Shown here piece by piece: positions 17,033-25,793 of a stretch of DNA of 64,000 bases. How positions within the stretch are numbered: position 1 is the stretch's first letter; every line of letters starts with the position of its first letter. The translations under genes and the position numbers were made by a program. Origin of the DNA: Olivibacter sp036959255 (GTDB lineage: Bacteria > Bacteroidota > Bacteroidia > Sphingobacteriales > Sphingobacteriaceae); the NCBI RefSeq assembly GCF_036959255.1, contig NZ_JAWMTI010000008.1:186001-250000 (forward strand). Direction: 5' to 3'. Below the pieces are notes generated by a model. It had not been told where the DNA came from. It made no database searches and saw nothing but the letters and a program-made list of their open reading frames with translations.

Positions 17033-17767
17033 CTATTCGTGCTTGAAGATGGAAACACGCAACTTTTCAGCTTCCTCTTCAGTGTCTATAAAGCCAGTGG
17101 CTAGTATAGTGTAATATTGTCCTTGCTTCGGTGTAAAAGTAGTACTGGCCATCGGCGTTCGACTGTCATGGTCGATGAGTTCCAACGTATAAGCTATATT
17201 GTCGGTAGCTTTAATATCACCAAAAGCACTATTTTGTTTAAATTTCTTATCAGATGCCAATAATGTATCCACACTATTGGTTTTTAAATCAAACTTAACT
17301 GAATCCGGACAAAGATTAATAAAACGAACTCTTGCCATACCGTTGGCTGGAACATCGCTGGCATAGAAATCCCGAATTCCCAAAAGTTCCAATGAGTCAA
17401 GGCGATCCACTGCGAAAATGGAGTAACATACTCCGCCTTCTAGACTCCAGTTTTTTACATCTAATTTATTGTTGTCAACGGAAGTGTTTACCTGAAATTG
17501 GTTGCCTCCTGGATACACCAATTGATAAACTGTTCGGTCTAAATATTTGAATTGTTGTGTGTTAACTCTATACCCATTTATGCCTACTATTAAATCACCG
17601 GCATCCGGTGACGTGTGAATAAATGAAACAAGTGCTGCGGGTACTGTTCCGTCTCGCCCGCCGTCATCATCTTTAAGGCATGCGCCTAAGGGTAACAGCA
17701 ACCAAAGGCCCAAAAAGCCATAGATTAATCTCTTCTTGTTATTTAACAATAAAGTATGTAAGTTCAT
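17033..17767 (-). CDS. DUF4397 domain lipoprotein
   Basis: A 244-residue predicted lipoprotein: the signal peptide ends in LPLGAC (Cys30), followed by an acidic KDDDGG stretch. The pattern VSFIHTSPDAGDLIVGING, the later ARVRFINLCPDSVKFDL and QGQYYTILATGF repeat are those of DUF4397, a beta-sandwich family common in Bacteroidota surface proteins. Function is not known. The gene is monocistronic: it has its own intrinsic terminator, and a near-consensus -7 element (TACGTTTA on the minus strand) lies just upstream of the start. Confidence 0.82.
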   Translation of the reverse strand: MNLHTLLLNNKKRLIYGFLGLWLLLPLGACLKDDDGGRDGTVPAALVSFIHTSPDAGDLIVGINGYRVNTQQFKYLDRTVYQLVYPGGNQFQVNTSVDNNKLDVKNWSLEGGVCYSIFAVDRLDSLELLGIRDFYASDVPANGMARVRFINLCPDSVKFDLKTNSVDTLLASDKKFKQNSAFGDIKATDNIAYTLELIDHDSRTPMASTTFTPKQGQYYTILATGFIDTEEEAEKLRVSIFKHE

Positions 17768-17887
17768 GTAAAATAATAAACGTATACTGATAGCTTGTCT
17801 TCTGCTGTCTTTAACGGGTTAGGAGATGCAAGCGCTACAGTATTTATAAAATTTATTTATGGCGAAGTCTTCGTCCAAAAAAATCCA

Positions 17888-17895
17888 TAAGTTTG
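17888..17895 (+). promoter_or_regulatory. candidate -7 element for ftsK
   Basis: TAAGTTTG matches TAnnTTTG exactly, 22 bases before the ftsK ATG at 17918. A -33 TTG at the usual spacing is not evident. Confidence 0.45.
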
Positions 17896-17917
17896 TACCA
17901 AAGAATCGTAGAAATTA

Positions 17918-20524
17918 ATGTCTTTAAAAGGAAATCAGTTTAGGTCTAATACCGTAAAAGGAGAGGGGAAGATAAGGAATGGCAGCACCTCTAAAACGTC
18001 ACGCAAAGAGGGATCCGTAATTGGTACTCAATTTTCCAAGAAAATAAATTTCCAACATAGTAAGGTAGTAAAGATTACAGGTTTGTTCTTTTTGGTGCTA
18101 TCCCTTTATTTCTTTATCGCATTCACCTCCTACCTCTTTACCTGGCAAAATGATCAGAGTTATATATCCGCAGCTAACGGCGGATGGAACACACTTTTTA
18201 AAACCAGGGAAGAACTGGAGACTTTAGGCTTTAAGGAGGTGCTTGTTGAAAATTGGTTGGGTAAGTTGGGAGCCTTATTGGCCAATCAGTTTATGTATGA
18301 ATGGTTCGGTATTGCGTCCTTTTTATTTGTGATCGCTTTTTTTGTAATGGGCTATAGGCTTTTATTTAAAATTAGATTAATAGCACTCGACAAACTTTTC
18401 GGCTACGGTTTTTTTCTCCTGTTGTTTATATCGATAACTATCGCCTATTTTCACGGCTTTATTTTGGAATATCCACATTATCTGGAGGGAGAATTCGGCT
18501 TTTGGACGAATAAAATTTTAGAAGCACAAGTCGGAACAGCTGGGGTTGGTGCTTTTTTGCTATTTATAGGTTTAACGGCATTGATTGTGGCTTTTAATCT
18601 TGATTTTAAGTTGCCGGAGAAAAAGAAAAAAATAAGGTTAGACGATCATGAAGGTTCATTGTCCGATGAGGTAGAAGAAGATGAAGAAGAAACACCGGAA
18701 GAGTATACAACGCCCGCCTTTCAACGCAACCATATAAAGGATGAGCGGGGTGAAAATGAAATTGGTGAAAAGGAAAACCGCTTGTCACAAAACTTAGAAG
18801 TCAAGCCTAAAAGAATAGATTTAGATACTGAGGTACGTTCAGATAGCCCTTCATTTGAGTTGGAACCTTTGATCGTTAATGAGCCGGAGACGACAAAAAA
18901 TGTCCCGCTTAATGAAATTAAAGAGAGTCCTGATTTAATGGTCGAGCGTGTGAAGGAAGAGAAGCCTTTAACAACTGCTGATACCTTGGTAGAACAGTTT
19001 GGTCAGTATGATCCCAAACTTGATTTGTCTGGTTATCAATATCCTCATCTGGAATTATTAAAGGACTATGGCTCAGGAAAGATTGTCGTAAACAATGAAG
19101 AACTGGAAGCTAATAAAGATAAGATCGTTGAAACCCTTAGTAATTATAATATAGAGATTGACAAGATTAAGGCTACTATTGGTCCTACGGTTACGCTTTA
19201 TGAGATTATTCCGAAGCCAGGTGTGCGTATTTCAAAGATTAAGAATTTAGAAGATGATATCGCACTTAGCTTAGCCGCCCTCGGAATACGGATTATTGCA
19301 CCCATGCCAGGAAAAGGGACTATCGGGATCGAGGTTCCGAATAAGAAACCGGAAATGGTAGCCATGAAAGCTGTTATCGCAACCGAGAAATTTCAACATA
19401 CAGAAATGGATCTACCAATCGCTTTAGGTAAGACCATTTCAAATGAGGTATACATAGCCGATCTAGCAAAAATGCCACACCTCTTAGTTGCAGGAGCCAC
19501 TGGTCAAGGTAAATCTGTCGGGATTAACGCCATTATTACCTCCTTATTATATAAGAAGCACCCTGCCGAATTAAAGTTTGTCATGGTGGACCCTAAGAAG
19601 GTTGAGCTGTCTTTATTTAAAACGATTGAACGTCATTTTTTGGCAAAACTTCCAGGAGAGGAAGAGGCCATTATAACCGATACGAAGAAAGTTATCAATA
19701 CACTTAATTCATTGTGTATAGAAATGGATCAACGTTACGATCTACTGAAAAATGCGCAAGTAAGGAACCTAAGAGAGTACAATAACAAATTTATTAATAG
19801 AAAACTCAATCCGGAAGATGGGCACCGGTTCATGCCGTTCATTGTTCTTATTGTTGATGAATTTGCTGATCTCATGATGACAGCAGGTAAGGAAGTAGAA
19901 ACACCTATTGCTCGTTTAGCTCAACTGGCTCGAGCAGTGGGTATCCATTTAGTAATTGCTACACAACGGCCTTCTGTTAACATCATTACCGGAACCATTA
20001 AAGCGAACTTTCCGGCGCGCCTTGCCTTTCGGGTTCTTTCCAAAGTTGATTCGCGCACGATTTTGGACACAGGGGGTGCAGACCAACTTATTGGACGAGG
20101 TGATATGTTGCTTGCAACAGGAAGTGATTTAATCCGGATTCAGTGTGCTTTTGTGGACACCCCGGAGGTCGAGGAAATTTCGGAATTTATTGGTGCACAA
20201 AGAGCCTATCCTTCGGCTTTTCTGTTACCTGAATATGTAGATGAAAATGGAGAAGGTAGCGGTTTAGGTGATATTGATTTAATAAATGACCGTGATGCAT
20301 TATTTGAGGATGCAGCAAGACTAATTGTTTTACATCAACAAGGGTCTACTTCACTGATTCAGCGAAAGCTTAAATTGGGATACAACCGCGCAGGACGTAT
20401 TATCGATCAATTAGAGGCTGCCGGTATTGTTGGACCATTTGAAGGAAGCAAAGCCAGGGAAGTACTATATCCCGACGAATACTCATTGGAACAGTTTTTG
20501 GAAAGCTTAGATAAAAAGGACTGA
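17918..20524 (+). CDS. ftsK: DNA translocase FtsK/SpoIIIE
   Basis: An 868-residue septal DNA pump that clears and aligns chromosome ends at division. Four membrane helices lie near residues 52-75, 130-150, 158-182 and 207-228, followed by a charged linker (230-350). The motor has an alpha/beta part, Walker A AGATGQGKS (525-533), Walker B VLIVDEFADLM, and the ATQRPSVNIITG and TRILDTGGADQLIG-type motifs. The C-terminal gamma winged helix (LIQRKLKLGYNRAGRIIDQLEAAG in part) would read orienting sequences. The linker is much shorter than in E. coli FtsK, as is usual in this phylum. lolA and two further genes follow on the same strand. Confidence 0.95.
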   Translation: MSLKGNQFRSNTVKGEGKIRNGSTSKTSRKEGSVIGTQFSKKINFQHSKVVKITGLFFLVLSLYFFIAFTSYLFTWQNDQSYISAANGGWNTLFKTREELETLGFKEVLVENWLGKLGALLANQFMYEWFGIASFLFVIAFFVMGYRLLFKIRLIALDKLFGYGFFLLLFISITIAYFHGFILEYPHYLEGEFGFWTNKILEAQVGTAGVGAFLLFIGLTALIVAFNLDFKLPEKKKKIRLDDHEGSLSDEVEEDEEETPEEYTTPAFQRNHIKDERGENEIGEKENRLSQNLEVKPKRIDLDTEVRSDSPSFELEPLIVNEPETTKNVPLNEIKESPDLMVERVKEEKPLTTADTLVEQFGQYDPKLDLSGYQYPHLELLKDYGSGKIVVNNEELEANKDKIVETLSNYNIEIDKIKATIGPTVTLYEIIPKPGVRISKIKNLEDDIALSLAALGIRIIAPMPGKGTIGIEVPNKKPEMVAMKAVIATEKFQHTEMDLPIALGKTISNEVYIADLAKMPHLLVAGATGQGKSVGINAIITSLLYKKHPAELKFVMVDPKKVELSLFKTIERHFLAKLPGEEEAIITDTKKVINTLNSLCIEMDQRYDLLKNAQVRNLREYNNKFINRKLNPEDGHRFMPFIVLIVDEFADLMMTAGKEVETPIARLAQLARAVGIHLVIATQRPSVNIITGTIKANFPARLAFRVLSKVDSRTILDTGGADQLIGRGDMLLATGSDLIRIQCAFVDTPEVEEISEFIGAQRAYPSAFLLPEYVDENGEGSGLGDIDLINDRDALFEDAARLIVLHQQGSTSLIQRKLKLGYNRAGRIIDQLEAAGIVGPFEGSKAREVLYPDEYSLEQFLESLDKKD

Positions 20525-20632
20525 TAGAAAAATCTGTTGTCAAATTAAACATTTAGCAAAAAGATGTGTCTATGGTTCTTGTAAGTAATCATGTTGCCTT
20601 TGGTATACAATGGTTATAAACAAGTTTATAGT

Positions 20633-21283
20633 ATGAAAAAGATATTCTCTTTAATAATTTTTATTGCTTATGGTCTGGCAGCTTTAGGCCAAAGTGATCC
20701 TACAACAAAAAAGCTGTTGAGCGATATTAGTAAAAAATATCAATCTTATAGGACCGCGAAGATTAATTTTGGTCTAAAGGCAGTTAATCAACAAAATCAG
20801 ACAACGATCAATGAAAAAGGGGAGTTAACAATCGAGCCTCGTACGAGTAAGTATCGTATTCTTCTTGAGAATCAGGTGATGATTTCCGATGGTAAACAAC
20901 AGTGGAACGTACTTAAAGATGAACAAGAGGTTCAGATTAACCACGTAGAGGAAGCACAGTCAGGTTCGATTACACCTGCTACTATTTTTTCATTTTACAA
21001 CCAAGGCTTCAAATATCCCGCTGCTAAAAGCGAACAGGTGGCGGGCAAATCGTTAAGCGTTATTGACTTGACCCCTACGGACAATAACAAGTCGTATTTT
21101 AAAGTGCGATTACGTTTAGATAAATCGCTAAATCAGATTTATGATGTTACTGTTTTCGATAAAAGTGGAAGTCTTTATACTTACACTATCCAAAATTTCA
21201 CACCCAACGTTAAAGTTACTCCCAAAACTTTTATATTTGACAAAGCAGATTACCCGGGAATGGAACTTGTAGATTTGCGGTAA
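20633..21283 (+). CDS. lolA: LolA-like outer membrane lipoprotein carrier protein
   Basis: A periplasmic carrier that escorts lipoproteins to the outer membrane. A longer frame opens at 20591, but ATG 20633 starts a clean signal peptide (MKKIFSLIIFIAYGLAALGQ) and is preferred; a TGCCTTTG near-consensus -7 at about 20594 would also place transcription after the earlier ATG. The mature part has the LolA pattern: DISKKYQSYRTAKINFGLK, GELTIEPRTSKYRI, SDGKQQWNV and FDKSGSLYTYTI. Its place after ftsK is common in bacteria. Bacteroidota LolA proteins are divergent, so specific cargo is not deducible. Confidence 0.85.
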   Translation: MKKIFSLIIFIAYGLAALGQSDPTTKKLLSDISKKYQSYRTAKINFGLKAVNQQNQTTINEKGELTIEPRTSKYRILLENQVMISDGKQQWNVLKDEQEVQINHVEEAQSGSITPATIFSFYNQGFKYPAAKSEQVAGKSLSVIDLTPTDNNKSYFKVRLRLDKSLNQIYDVTVFDKSGSLYTYTIQNFTPNVKVTPKTFIFDKADYPGMELVDLR

Positions 21284-21320
21284 TTTCTGTGATCAGGTTG
21301 ATTTCTCGAATATATAAAAA

Positions 21321-21593
21321 ATGTTACCGTTCACACAACATAGTCTGGATAAGTTAGAGGCCCTTTTTAAGGGGATGGGGTATAAGGTTCGTTATGAGAA
21401 AGGAAACTTTAAAACGGGTTCATGTCTTTTACAAAATAGCAAAGTTATAGTTGTTAACCGTTTTTCTAATATCGAAGTAAAGATCAATTCCCTGATGGAG
21501 CTTCTGCGGGAGCTTGAACCCGATATTTCTCACTTAGACGATAAACAAAAACAATTCTTATTTAATATTAAACAAACCAAATTAACGCTTTGA
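21321..21593 (+). CDS. small conserved-looking protein, unknown function
   Basis: A 90-residue soluble protein with mixed alpha/beta character (start LPFTQHSLDKLEALFKGMGY, a central VIVVNRFSNIEVKINSL). No signal peptide or membrane helix. It lies 37 bases after lolA, and its TGA stop overlaps the TTG start of the MBL-fold hydrolase gene, so it is probably translated with it. I do not recognise a named family; its position between lolA and the hydrolase suggests a conserved gene block. Confidence 0.75.
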   Translation: MLPFTQHSLDKLEALFKGMGYKVRYEKGNFKTGSCLLQNSKVIVVNRFSNIEVKINSLMELLRELEPDISHLDDKQKQFLFNIKQTKLTL

Positions 21594-22357
21594 CGATTAA
21601 GTTTTTAGGTACTGGAACATCCCAGGGCGTGCCCGTTATTGCATGCAATTGCAGCGTTTGTACCTCTTCAGATTATCGCGATAAACGTCTCCGTTCATCC
21701 ATTATGCTTACTGCGAAGGGCAAAAATCTTGTCGTTGATACGGGACCCGATTTCCGCTACCAAATGCTTCGAGCTGAAGTAAAACATTTGGACGCTATAC
21801 TTTTCACACATGCACATAAAGATCACATCGCCGGATTAGATGATGTAAGGGCCTTTAACTATTTTCAGGGTACAGCAATTGATGTTTTTGCCGATTATTT
21901 GGTTCAAGATGCACTGAAACGCGAATTCTATTATATATTTGCCGAACACAAATACCCGGGTATTCCTAAGATTAATCTAAGAGATGTAACAGATCAATCC
22001 TTTTTAGTAGGTGATATTGACGTTCAGCCTATTGAAATTATGCATTTTAAGTTGCCGATAAAAGGATATCGATTTGGTGATTTTACGTACCTTACCGATG
22101 TGAAATCTGTTTCGCAAAGTTCCAGGGCAAAAATAAAAGGCACAAAAATTTTAGTTGTCAACGCCCTACAACGAGAGGCTCATATTTCGCATTTTACATT
22201 GGAAGAGGCTATTCATTTTGCAAGAGAAATAGGTGCTGAACGCACCTATTTAACTCATATTAGTCATCGCTTAGGGTTGCATGAAGAAGTATCTAAAGAA
22301 TTACCCAAAGGGATCTATCTGGCTTACGACGGTTTAGAAATCTCTTTAGGTGATTGA
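21590..22357 (+). CDS. MBL-fold metal-dependent hydrolase
   Basis: A 255-residue metallo-beta-lactamase-fold hydrolase of the PhnP/RNase Z-like group. The zinc motif is HAHKDHIAG (His74, His76, Asp78, His79), after FLGTGTSQGVP at the N-terminus and DTGPDFRYQ. Later ligands would be IEIMHF and THISHRLG. The Cys-rich CNCSVC near residue 19 resembles the extra site in PhnP-type phosphodiesterases. The start is TTG inside the upstream stop (TTGA), required because the first beta strand begins at residue 2. Its last 34 bases overlap the convergent DUF3050 gene. Substrate unknown; a cyclic phosphodiester is a reasonable guess. Confidence 0.88.
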   Translation: MTIKFLGTGTSQGVPVIACNCSVCTSSDYRDKRLRSSIMLTAKGKNLVVDTGPDFRYQMLRAEVKHLDAILFTHAHKDHIAGLDDVRAFNYFQGTAIDVFADYLVQDALKREFYYIFAEHKYPGIPKINLRDVTDQSFLVGDIDVQPIEIMHFKLPIKGYRFGDFTYLTDVKSVSQSSRAKIKGTKILVVNALQREAHISHFTLEEAIHFAREIGAERTYLTHISHRLGLHEEVSKELPKGIYLAYDGLEISLGD

Positions 22358-23136
22358 TTTTTCTGTTGGATAATTGTTTTTAGTGCACTATCCCATAATT
22401 TCACCCGGAGTTGTAATGATCGGTTTACTGCTTGTGTTGCCTCTTGCCAAATAGCAAATCTGTCTCCGCATAAAGTACTTGTCATTTCGAGCGCCAAGTT
22501 GTTATGATGTCCCCCGTCTACTTCAATATGCCTTTCTAAATAATATCTAAAAATGGAAATGTTTTCCGGGAATTGAGTGTCTAAATCTTTTATGATGGAA
22601 ATAAACATATCTGGAATCAATCCTTCTCTACTAAAAGTAAAAACGGCAGACTGAACCGCTGGAGTTGCGTGGTTTATTACGTTAAATGTATCACTCACAA
22701 AGTGTTTTGCTGCCTCGGGTGCGTTTGCTATAACAAGCGCGTCCTGTATTGACTTACCTTCTTTAAGCGCTTTCGTCAATTGGAGTATCGCCGTTGTGTT
22801 GGCTCCACATTGCTCCATAGCTTCTAGGTATAACTCATAATGGCTTTTTCGGTTACCTAAATGGTCGACATCGGATTCTTCTCCAGTAACAATCTCGTTT
22901 ATTAAATAACGTGTATTTGCGTCACCTGTTGGAAACCATGGTATTTCAACGCAAGTTAAATTCTTCTGTAGTATTTTTAATAAGGACATAAAGTCCCATA
23001 CCGCAAAAACATGATGTTCCATGAACACTTTTAGATCATCAATATTTGTAATATTCCTATAAAGTGGATGATGAATGATTTCCGCTTTATGTTGAGCGAC
23101 TGCTTGTTCTAGTTGTTGAATATGGGCTAATTGCAT
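22324..23136 (-). CDS. DUF3050 domain protein (haem oxygenase-like fold)
   Basis: A 270-residue soluble protein matching DUF3050, a group with a predicted haem-oxygenase/TenA-like helical fold. Typical parts are HHPLYRNITNIDDLKVFMEHHVFAVWDFMSLLK, WFPTGDANTRYLINEIV and HIEVDGGHHNNLALEM, with many conserved His and Glu residues that could bind metal. The reaction is not established. It converges on, and overlaps by 34 bases with, the MBL-fold hydrolase gene; both frames look real since each has a full family domain. Confidence 0.82.
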   Translation of the reverse strand: MQLAHIQQLEQAVAQHKAEIIHHPLYRNITNIDDLKVFMEHHVFAVWDFMSLLKILQKNLTCVEIPWFPTGDANTRYLINEIVTGEESDVDHLGNRKSHYELYLEAMEQCGANTTAILQLTKALKEGKSIQDALVIANAPEAAKHFVSDTFNVINHATPAVQSAVFTFSREGLIPDMFISIIKDLDTQFPENISIFRYYLERHIEVDGGHHNNLALEMTSTLCGDRFAIWQEATQAVNRSLQLRVKLWDSALKTIIQQKNQSPKEISKPS

Positions 23137-23358
23137 TATTGATGAATTTTATGCAAAAATAGTTATGTATGTGTTAAGTAGCATAACTTTGATGTCAAAA
23201 ATTAGTAAGCGTAGAAACCTTGAAAAACTATTTAAACTTTGATATGTAATGTAAATGTAATAGTGAACTTTTGCGGTGATTATTGATCGGATTTCTTATT
23301 GGTAAGCTTGCTATTGTCAAAAAAAGTCGATTAATTTGATATACTTTGTGTTAAATTT

Positions 23359-23366
23359 AAAGGAGG
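23359..23366 (+). promoter_or_regulatory. strong Shine-Dalgarno site of peroxiredoxin gene
   Basis: AAAGGAGG lies 9 bases before the ATG at 23376. Such strong sites are rare in this window and phylum, which fits high expression of a peroxiredoxin and fixes the start. Confidence 0.7.
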
Positions 23367-23375
23367 AAAAAAACA

Positions 23376-24011
23376 ATGAGTTTACAACTAGGAGATGTAG
23401 CACCAAATTTTGATGCCATTACAACTGAAGGAAATATTAATTTTTATGATTATGTCGGTGATAGCTGGGTAGTTCTTTACTCACATCCCTCAGATTATAC
23501 GCCAGTGTGTACTACAGAATTGGGACGTACTGCTTCGTTGAAACAGGAGTTTGATAAACGTAACGTAAAAGTGTTGGCTCTCAGCGTGGATAGCGTAGAG
23601 GATCATCATGGCTGGGTGAAGGATATTAACGAGACGCAAAATGTTGAAGTAAACTTTCCGATCATTGCAGATAAGGATCGGAAAGTTGCCGAAGCATATG
23701 GAATGATTCATCCCAATGCTTCTGCTACGGCTACAGTGCGTTCAGTTTATGTCATAGACCCGAATAAGAAGGTACGGTTAACAATAACTTATCCTGCTTC
23801 TACCGGTAGAAACTTTCAAGAGATTTTGCGTGTTATTGATTCCCTACAGCTTACCGAAAATTATAGTGTTGCAACGCCTGCTGATTGGAAAGATGGAGAG
23901 GATGTTATCGTGGTCCCTGCGGTGAAAACCGAAGATATACCTTCGAAGTTTCCGAAAGGCTATACAGAGATCAAGCCTTACCTGCGAACAACTCCGCAGC
24001 CGAACAAATAA
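23376..24011 (+). CDS. 1-Cys peroxiredoxin (Prx6 type)
   Basis: A 211-residue thiol peroxidase that reduces hydrogen peroxide and organic peroxides in the cytosol. The active site SHPSDYTPVCTTELG carries the peroxidatic Cys45; it is the only cysteine in the protein, so no resolving Cys exists and an external thiol must recycle it. The C-terminal arm (DWKDGEDVIVVPAV, KFPKGYTEIKPYLRTTPQP) is characteristic of the Prx6 subfamily. A strong ribosome binding site precedes it. It appears monocistronic; an AT-rich hairpin (24092-24125) about 80 bases after the stop may end the transcript. Confidence 0.94.
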   Translation: MSLQLGDVAPNFDAITTEGNINFYDYVGDSWVVLYSHPSDYTPVCTTELGRTASLKQEFDKRNVKVLALSVDSVEDHHGWVKDINETQNVEVNFPIIADKDRKVAEAYGMIHPNASATATVRSVYVIDPNKKVRLTITYPASTGRNFQEILRVIDSLQLTENYSVATPADWKDGEDVIVVPAVKTEDIPSKFPKGYTEIKPYLRTTPQPNK

Positions 24012-24308
24012 CCATGAATAAACACATGAGGGACCTGTAAGGATTCGCAAATCGGTTTGGTTTGTGTCAACTGAGTGTATCATAATTACTGTTCAATTTT
24101 TTCTTGTGATCATTGAAAAATTGAAAATTTTATAGTAGGTTTGATATAGTTTAATTAAATCTGTTCGAGTTCTGACCGCTGCCGGTAGTAATGTGGACTA
24201 TTTTTTTAAGCGAAATTACTGAGAATTAACCCTGTGTTTCCTAAATTATGATACGTCAGTATTTCGATGTAGGGTCACAACAATCGTACAACAACAAATT
24301 TTTTATTA
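24012..24308 (+). other. 297-bp gap: peroxiredoxin 3' region and likely long cold-shock leader
   Basis: No ORF is supported here. A dyad with 10-bp arms (TTCAATTTTT at 24092-24101, AAAAATTGAA at 24116-24125) could terminate the peroxiredoxin transcript. The remaining 180 bases before the cold-shock ATG could form the long leader usual for csp genes, but no exact promoter match was found. Confidence 0.4.
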
Positions 24309-24506
24309 ATGAAAACCGGAAAAGTAAAATGGTTCAACGCGCAAAAAGGATTTGGATTTATTATTCAAGAAGATGGAACCGACATTTTTGTTCACTTTAA
24401 AGATGTAAAGGGCGGAATAGATGCAATCAAAGATAATGATCGTGTAGAGTTTGAAGTAGCAGATGGAAGAAAAGGTCAACAAGCCGTTAATGTAAAAAAG
24501 ATCTAA
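24309..24506 (+). CDS. cold shock protein, CspA family
   Basis: A 65-residue single-domain RNA/DNA chaperone of the cold-shock family. The RNA-binding motifs RNP1 (KGFGFI) and RNP2 (DIFVHF) are intact, and GKVKWFNAQKG at the N-terminus is standard. Length matches CspA-type proteins. It is followed by a hairpin at 24544-24567. Whether it is cold-induced cannot be told from sequence. A second cold-shock domain, fused to an unknown domain, lies at 57089-57937. Confidence 0.95.
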   Translation: MKTGKVKWFNAQKGFGFIIQEDGTDIFVHFKDVKGGIDAIKDNDRVEFEVADGRKGQQAVNVKKI

Positions 24507-24543
24507 TTCGCTATAAGTTTTTAAGTTTGTATTAAGAAATTCT

Positions 24544-24567
24544 AACAGCCCGTATTTACGGGCTGTT
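24544..24567. terminator. hairpin between csp and hppD (convergent)
   Basis: AACAGCCCGTA and TACGGGCTGTT form an 11-bp perfect stem with a two-base centre (effectively an 8-9 bp stem and small loop). There is no T-run on either side; it sits between convergent genes and probably serves both. Confidence 0.65.
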
Positions 24568-24587
24568 CCATGTGTAAATTATTTATA

Positions 24588-25712
24588 TCAAAGGTTACCT
24601 CTTTTTTCCTGTTCTCTTTCAATGGCCTCAAAAAGCGCTTTAAAATTTCCGGCACCAAAGCTTTGGGCTCCCTTTCTTTGAATTATTTCGAAAAAAAGCG
24701 TTGGACGATCTTGTAAGGGCTTGGTAAAGATCTGCAAGAGATACCCCTCTTCATCACGGTCGACTAAAATGCCTAATGTTTGTAAAATTTGGATGTCTTC
24801 GTCAATTTTTCCAACTCTTTTCGAAAGCATTTCATAATAACTGGCTGGAGGTGCTGTTAGGAACTCGACCCCGTTTTCTTTTAATCTTCGTACGGTAAGC
24901 AAAATATCATTCGTTGCCAATGCTGCATGTTGTACTCCTTCACCTTCGTAATATTCAAGATATTCTTCTATTTGCGATTTTTTCTTTCCTTCCGCAGGTT
25001 CGTTAATAGGAAACTTTACATAACCATTTCCATTACTCATTACTTTGCTCATCAACGCAGAATAGGCTGTATTGATTTGTTTGTCATCAAAGGAAAGGAT
25101 GTTAACAAAACCCATCACTTTCTCATACCATTGAACGGTTTCATTCATACGATTCCAACCCACATTGCCCACGCAATGATCTATATATAACAAACCGCTC
25201 TCCGTAGGTTGATAATCACTCTTCCAAGTGACATAGCCTGGCATGAAAGGACCGGTATAGTTTCTTCGTTCTACAAAGAGATGCACGGTTTCTCCATAGG
25301 TATAGATACCGGCCGTTTTTATTTCACCATCTTTGTCAGAAAGAATACTGACTGCTTGATAGGACCGCGCACCTCGTTGTGTTGTCTCATGATAGGCTTT
25401 TTCTACATCTTCTACCCACAGGGCTAATATTTTAATGCCGTCTCCGTGTTTTTTGACATGTGTAGATATAGGATGGTCGGAATGGAGCGCAGAGGTTAAA
25501 ACAATTCGTATCTTATTTTGACGAAGCACATAAGAAGCGCGATCTTTAACACCCGTTTCAGGACCTGCATAAGCTTCTGACTGAAAACCAAAAGCTGTTT
25601 TATAAAAATGAGCCGCCTGCTTGGCATTGCCCACGTAAAATTCGATAAAATCGGTACCATTAATCGGTAAAAAATCCTGTGCTCTGGCTATTTTTTCTGC
25701 AAATGTTTCCAT
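24588..25712 (-). CDS. hppD: 4-hydroxyphenylpyruvate dioxygenase
   Basis: A 374-residue Fe(II) dioxygenase that converts 4-hydroxyphenylpyruvate to homogentisate in tyrosine breakdown. The two vicinal-oxygen-chelate halves are present (GTDFIEFYVGNAKQAAHFY and YIDHCVGNVGWN starts). Iron ligands are His179, His262 (GVQHAALA) and Glu342 (FFEIIQRKG). Length is normal. It lies 81 bases after the homogentisate dioxygenase gene on the same strand, and next to the other genes of the pathway, which supports the assignment over hydroxymandelate synthase. Confidence 0.95.
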   Translation of the reverse strand: METFAEKIARAQDFLPINGTDFIEFYVGNAKQAAHFYKTAFGFQSEAYAGPETGVKDRASYVLRQNKIRIVLTSALHSDHPISTHVKKHGDGIKILALWVEDVEKAYHETTQRGARSYQAVSILSDKDGEIKTAGIYTYGETVHLFVERRNYTGPFMPGYVTWKSDYQPTESGLLYIDHCVGNVGWNRMNETVQWYEKVMGFVNILSFDDKQINTAYSALMSKVMSNGNGYVKFPINEPAEGKKKSQIEEYLEYYEGEGVQHAALATNDILLTVRRLKENGVEFLTAPPASYYEMLSKRVGKIDEDIQILQTLGILVDRDEEGYLLQIFTKPLQDRPTLFFEIIQRKGAQSFGAGNFKALFEAIEREQEKRGNL

Positions 25713-25793
25713 TGTTCTATTTATTTACAAAACCTTGCTGCTTAAATCACTTTTTTAAAATTAATTTTTCGGCCAAAATGTAGACGAACCTAT

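Noticed and set aside
24092..24125. AT-rich hairpin as a cold-shock RNA thermosensor
   Set aside because: It lies 180 bases before the csp start and closer to the peroxiredoxin stop; a terminator role is simpler.
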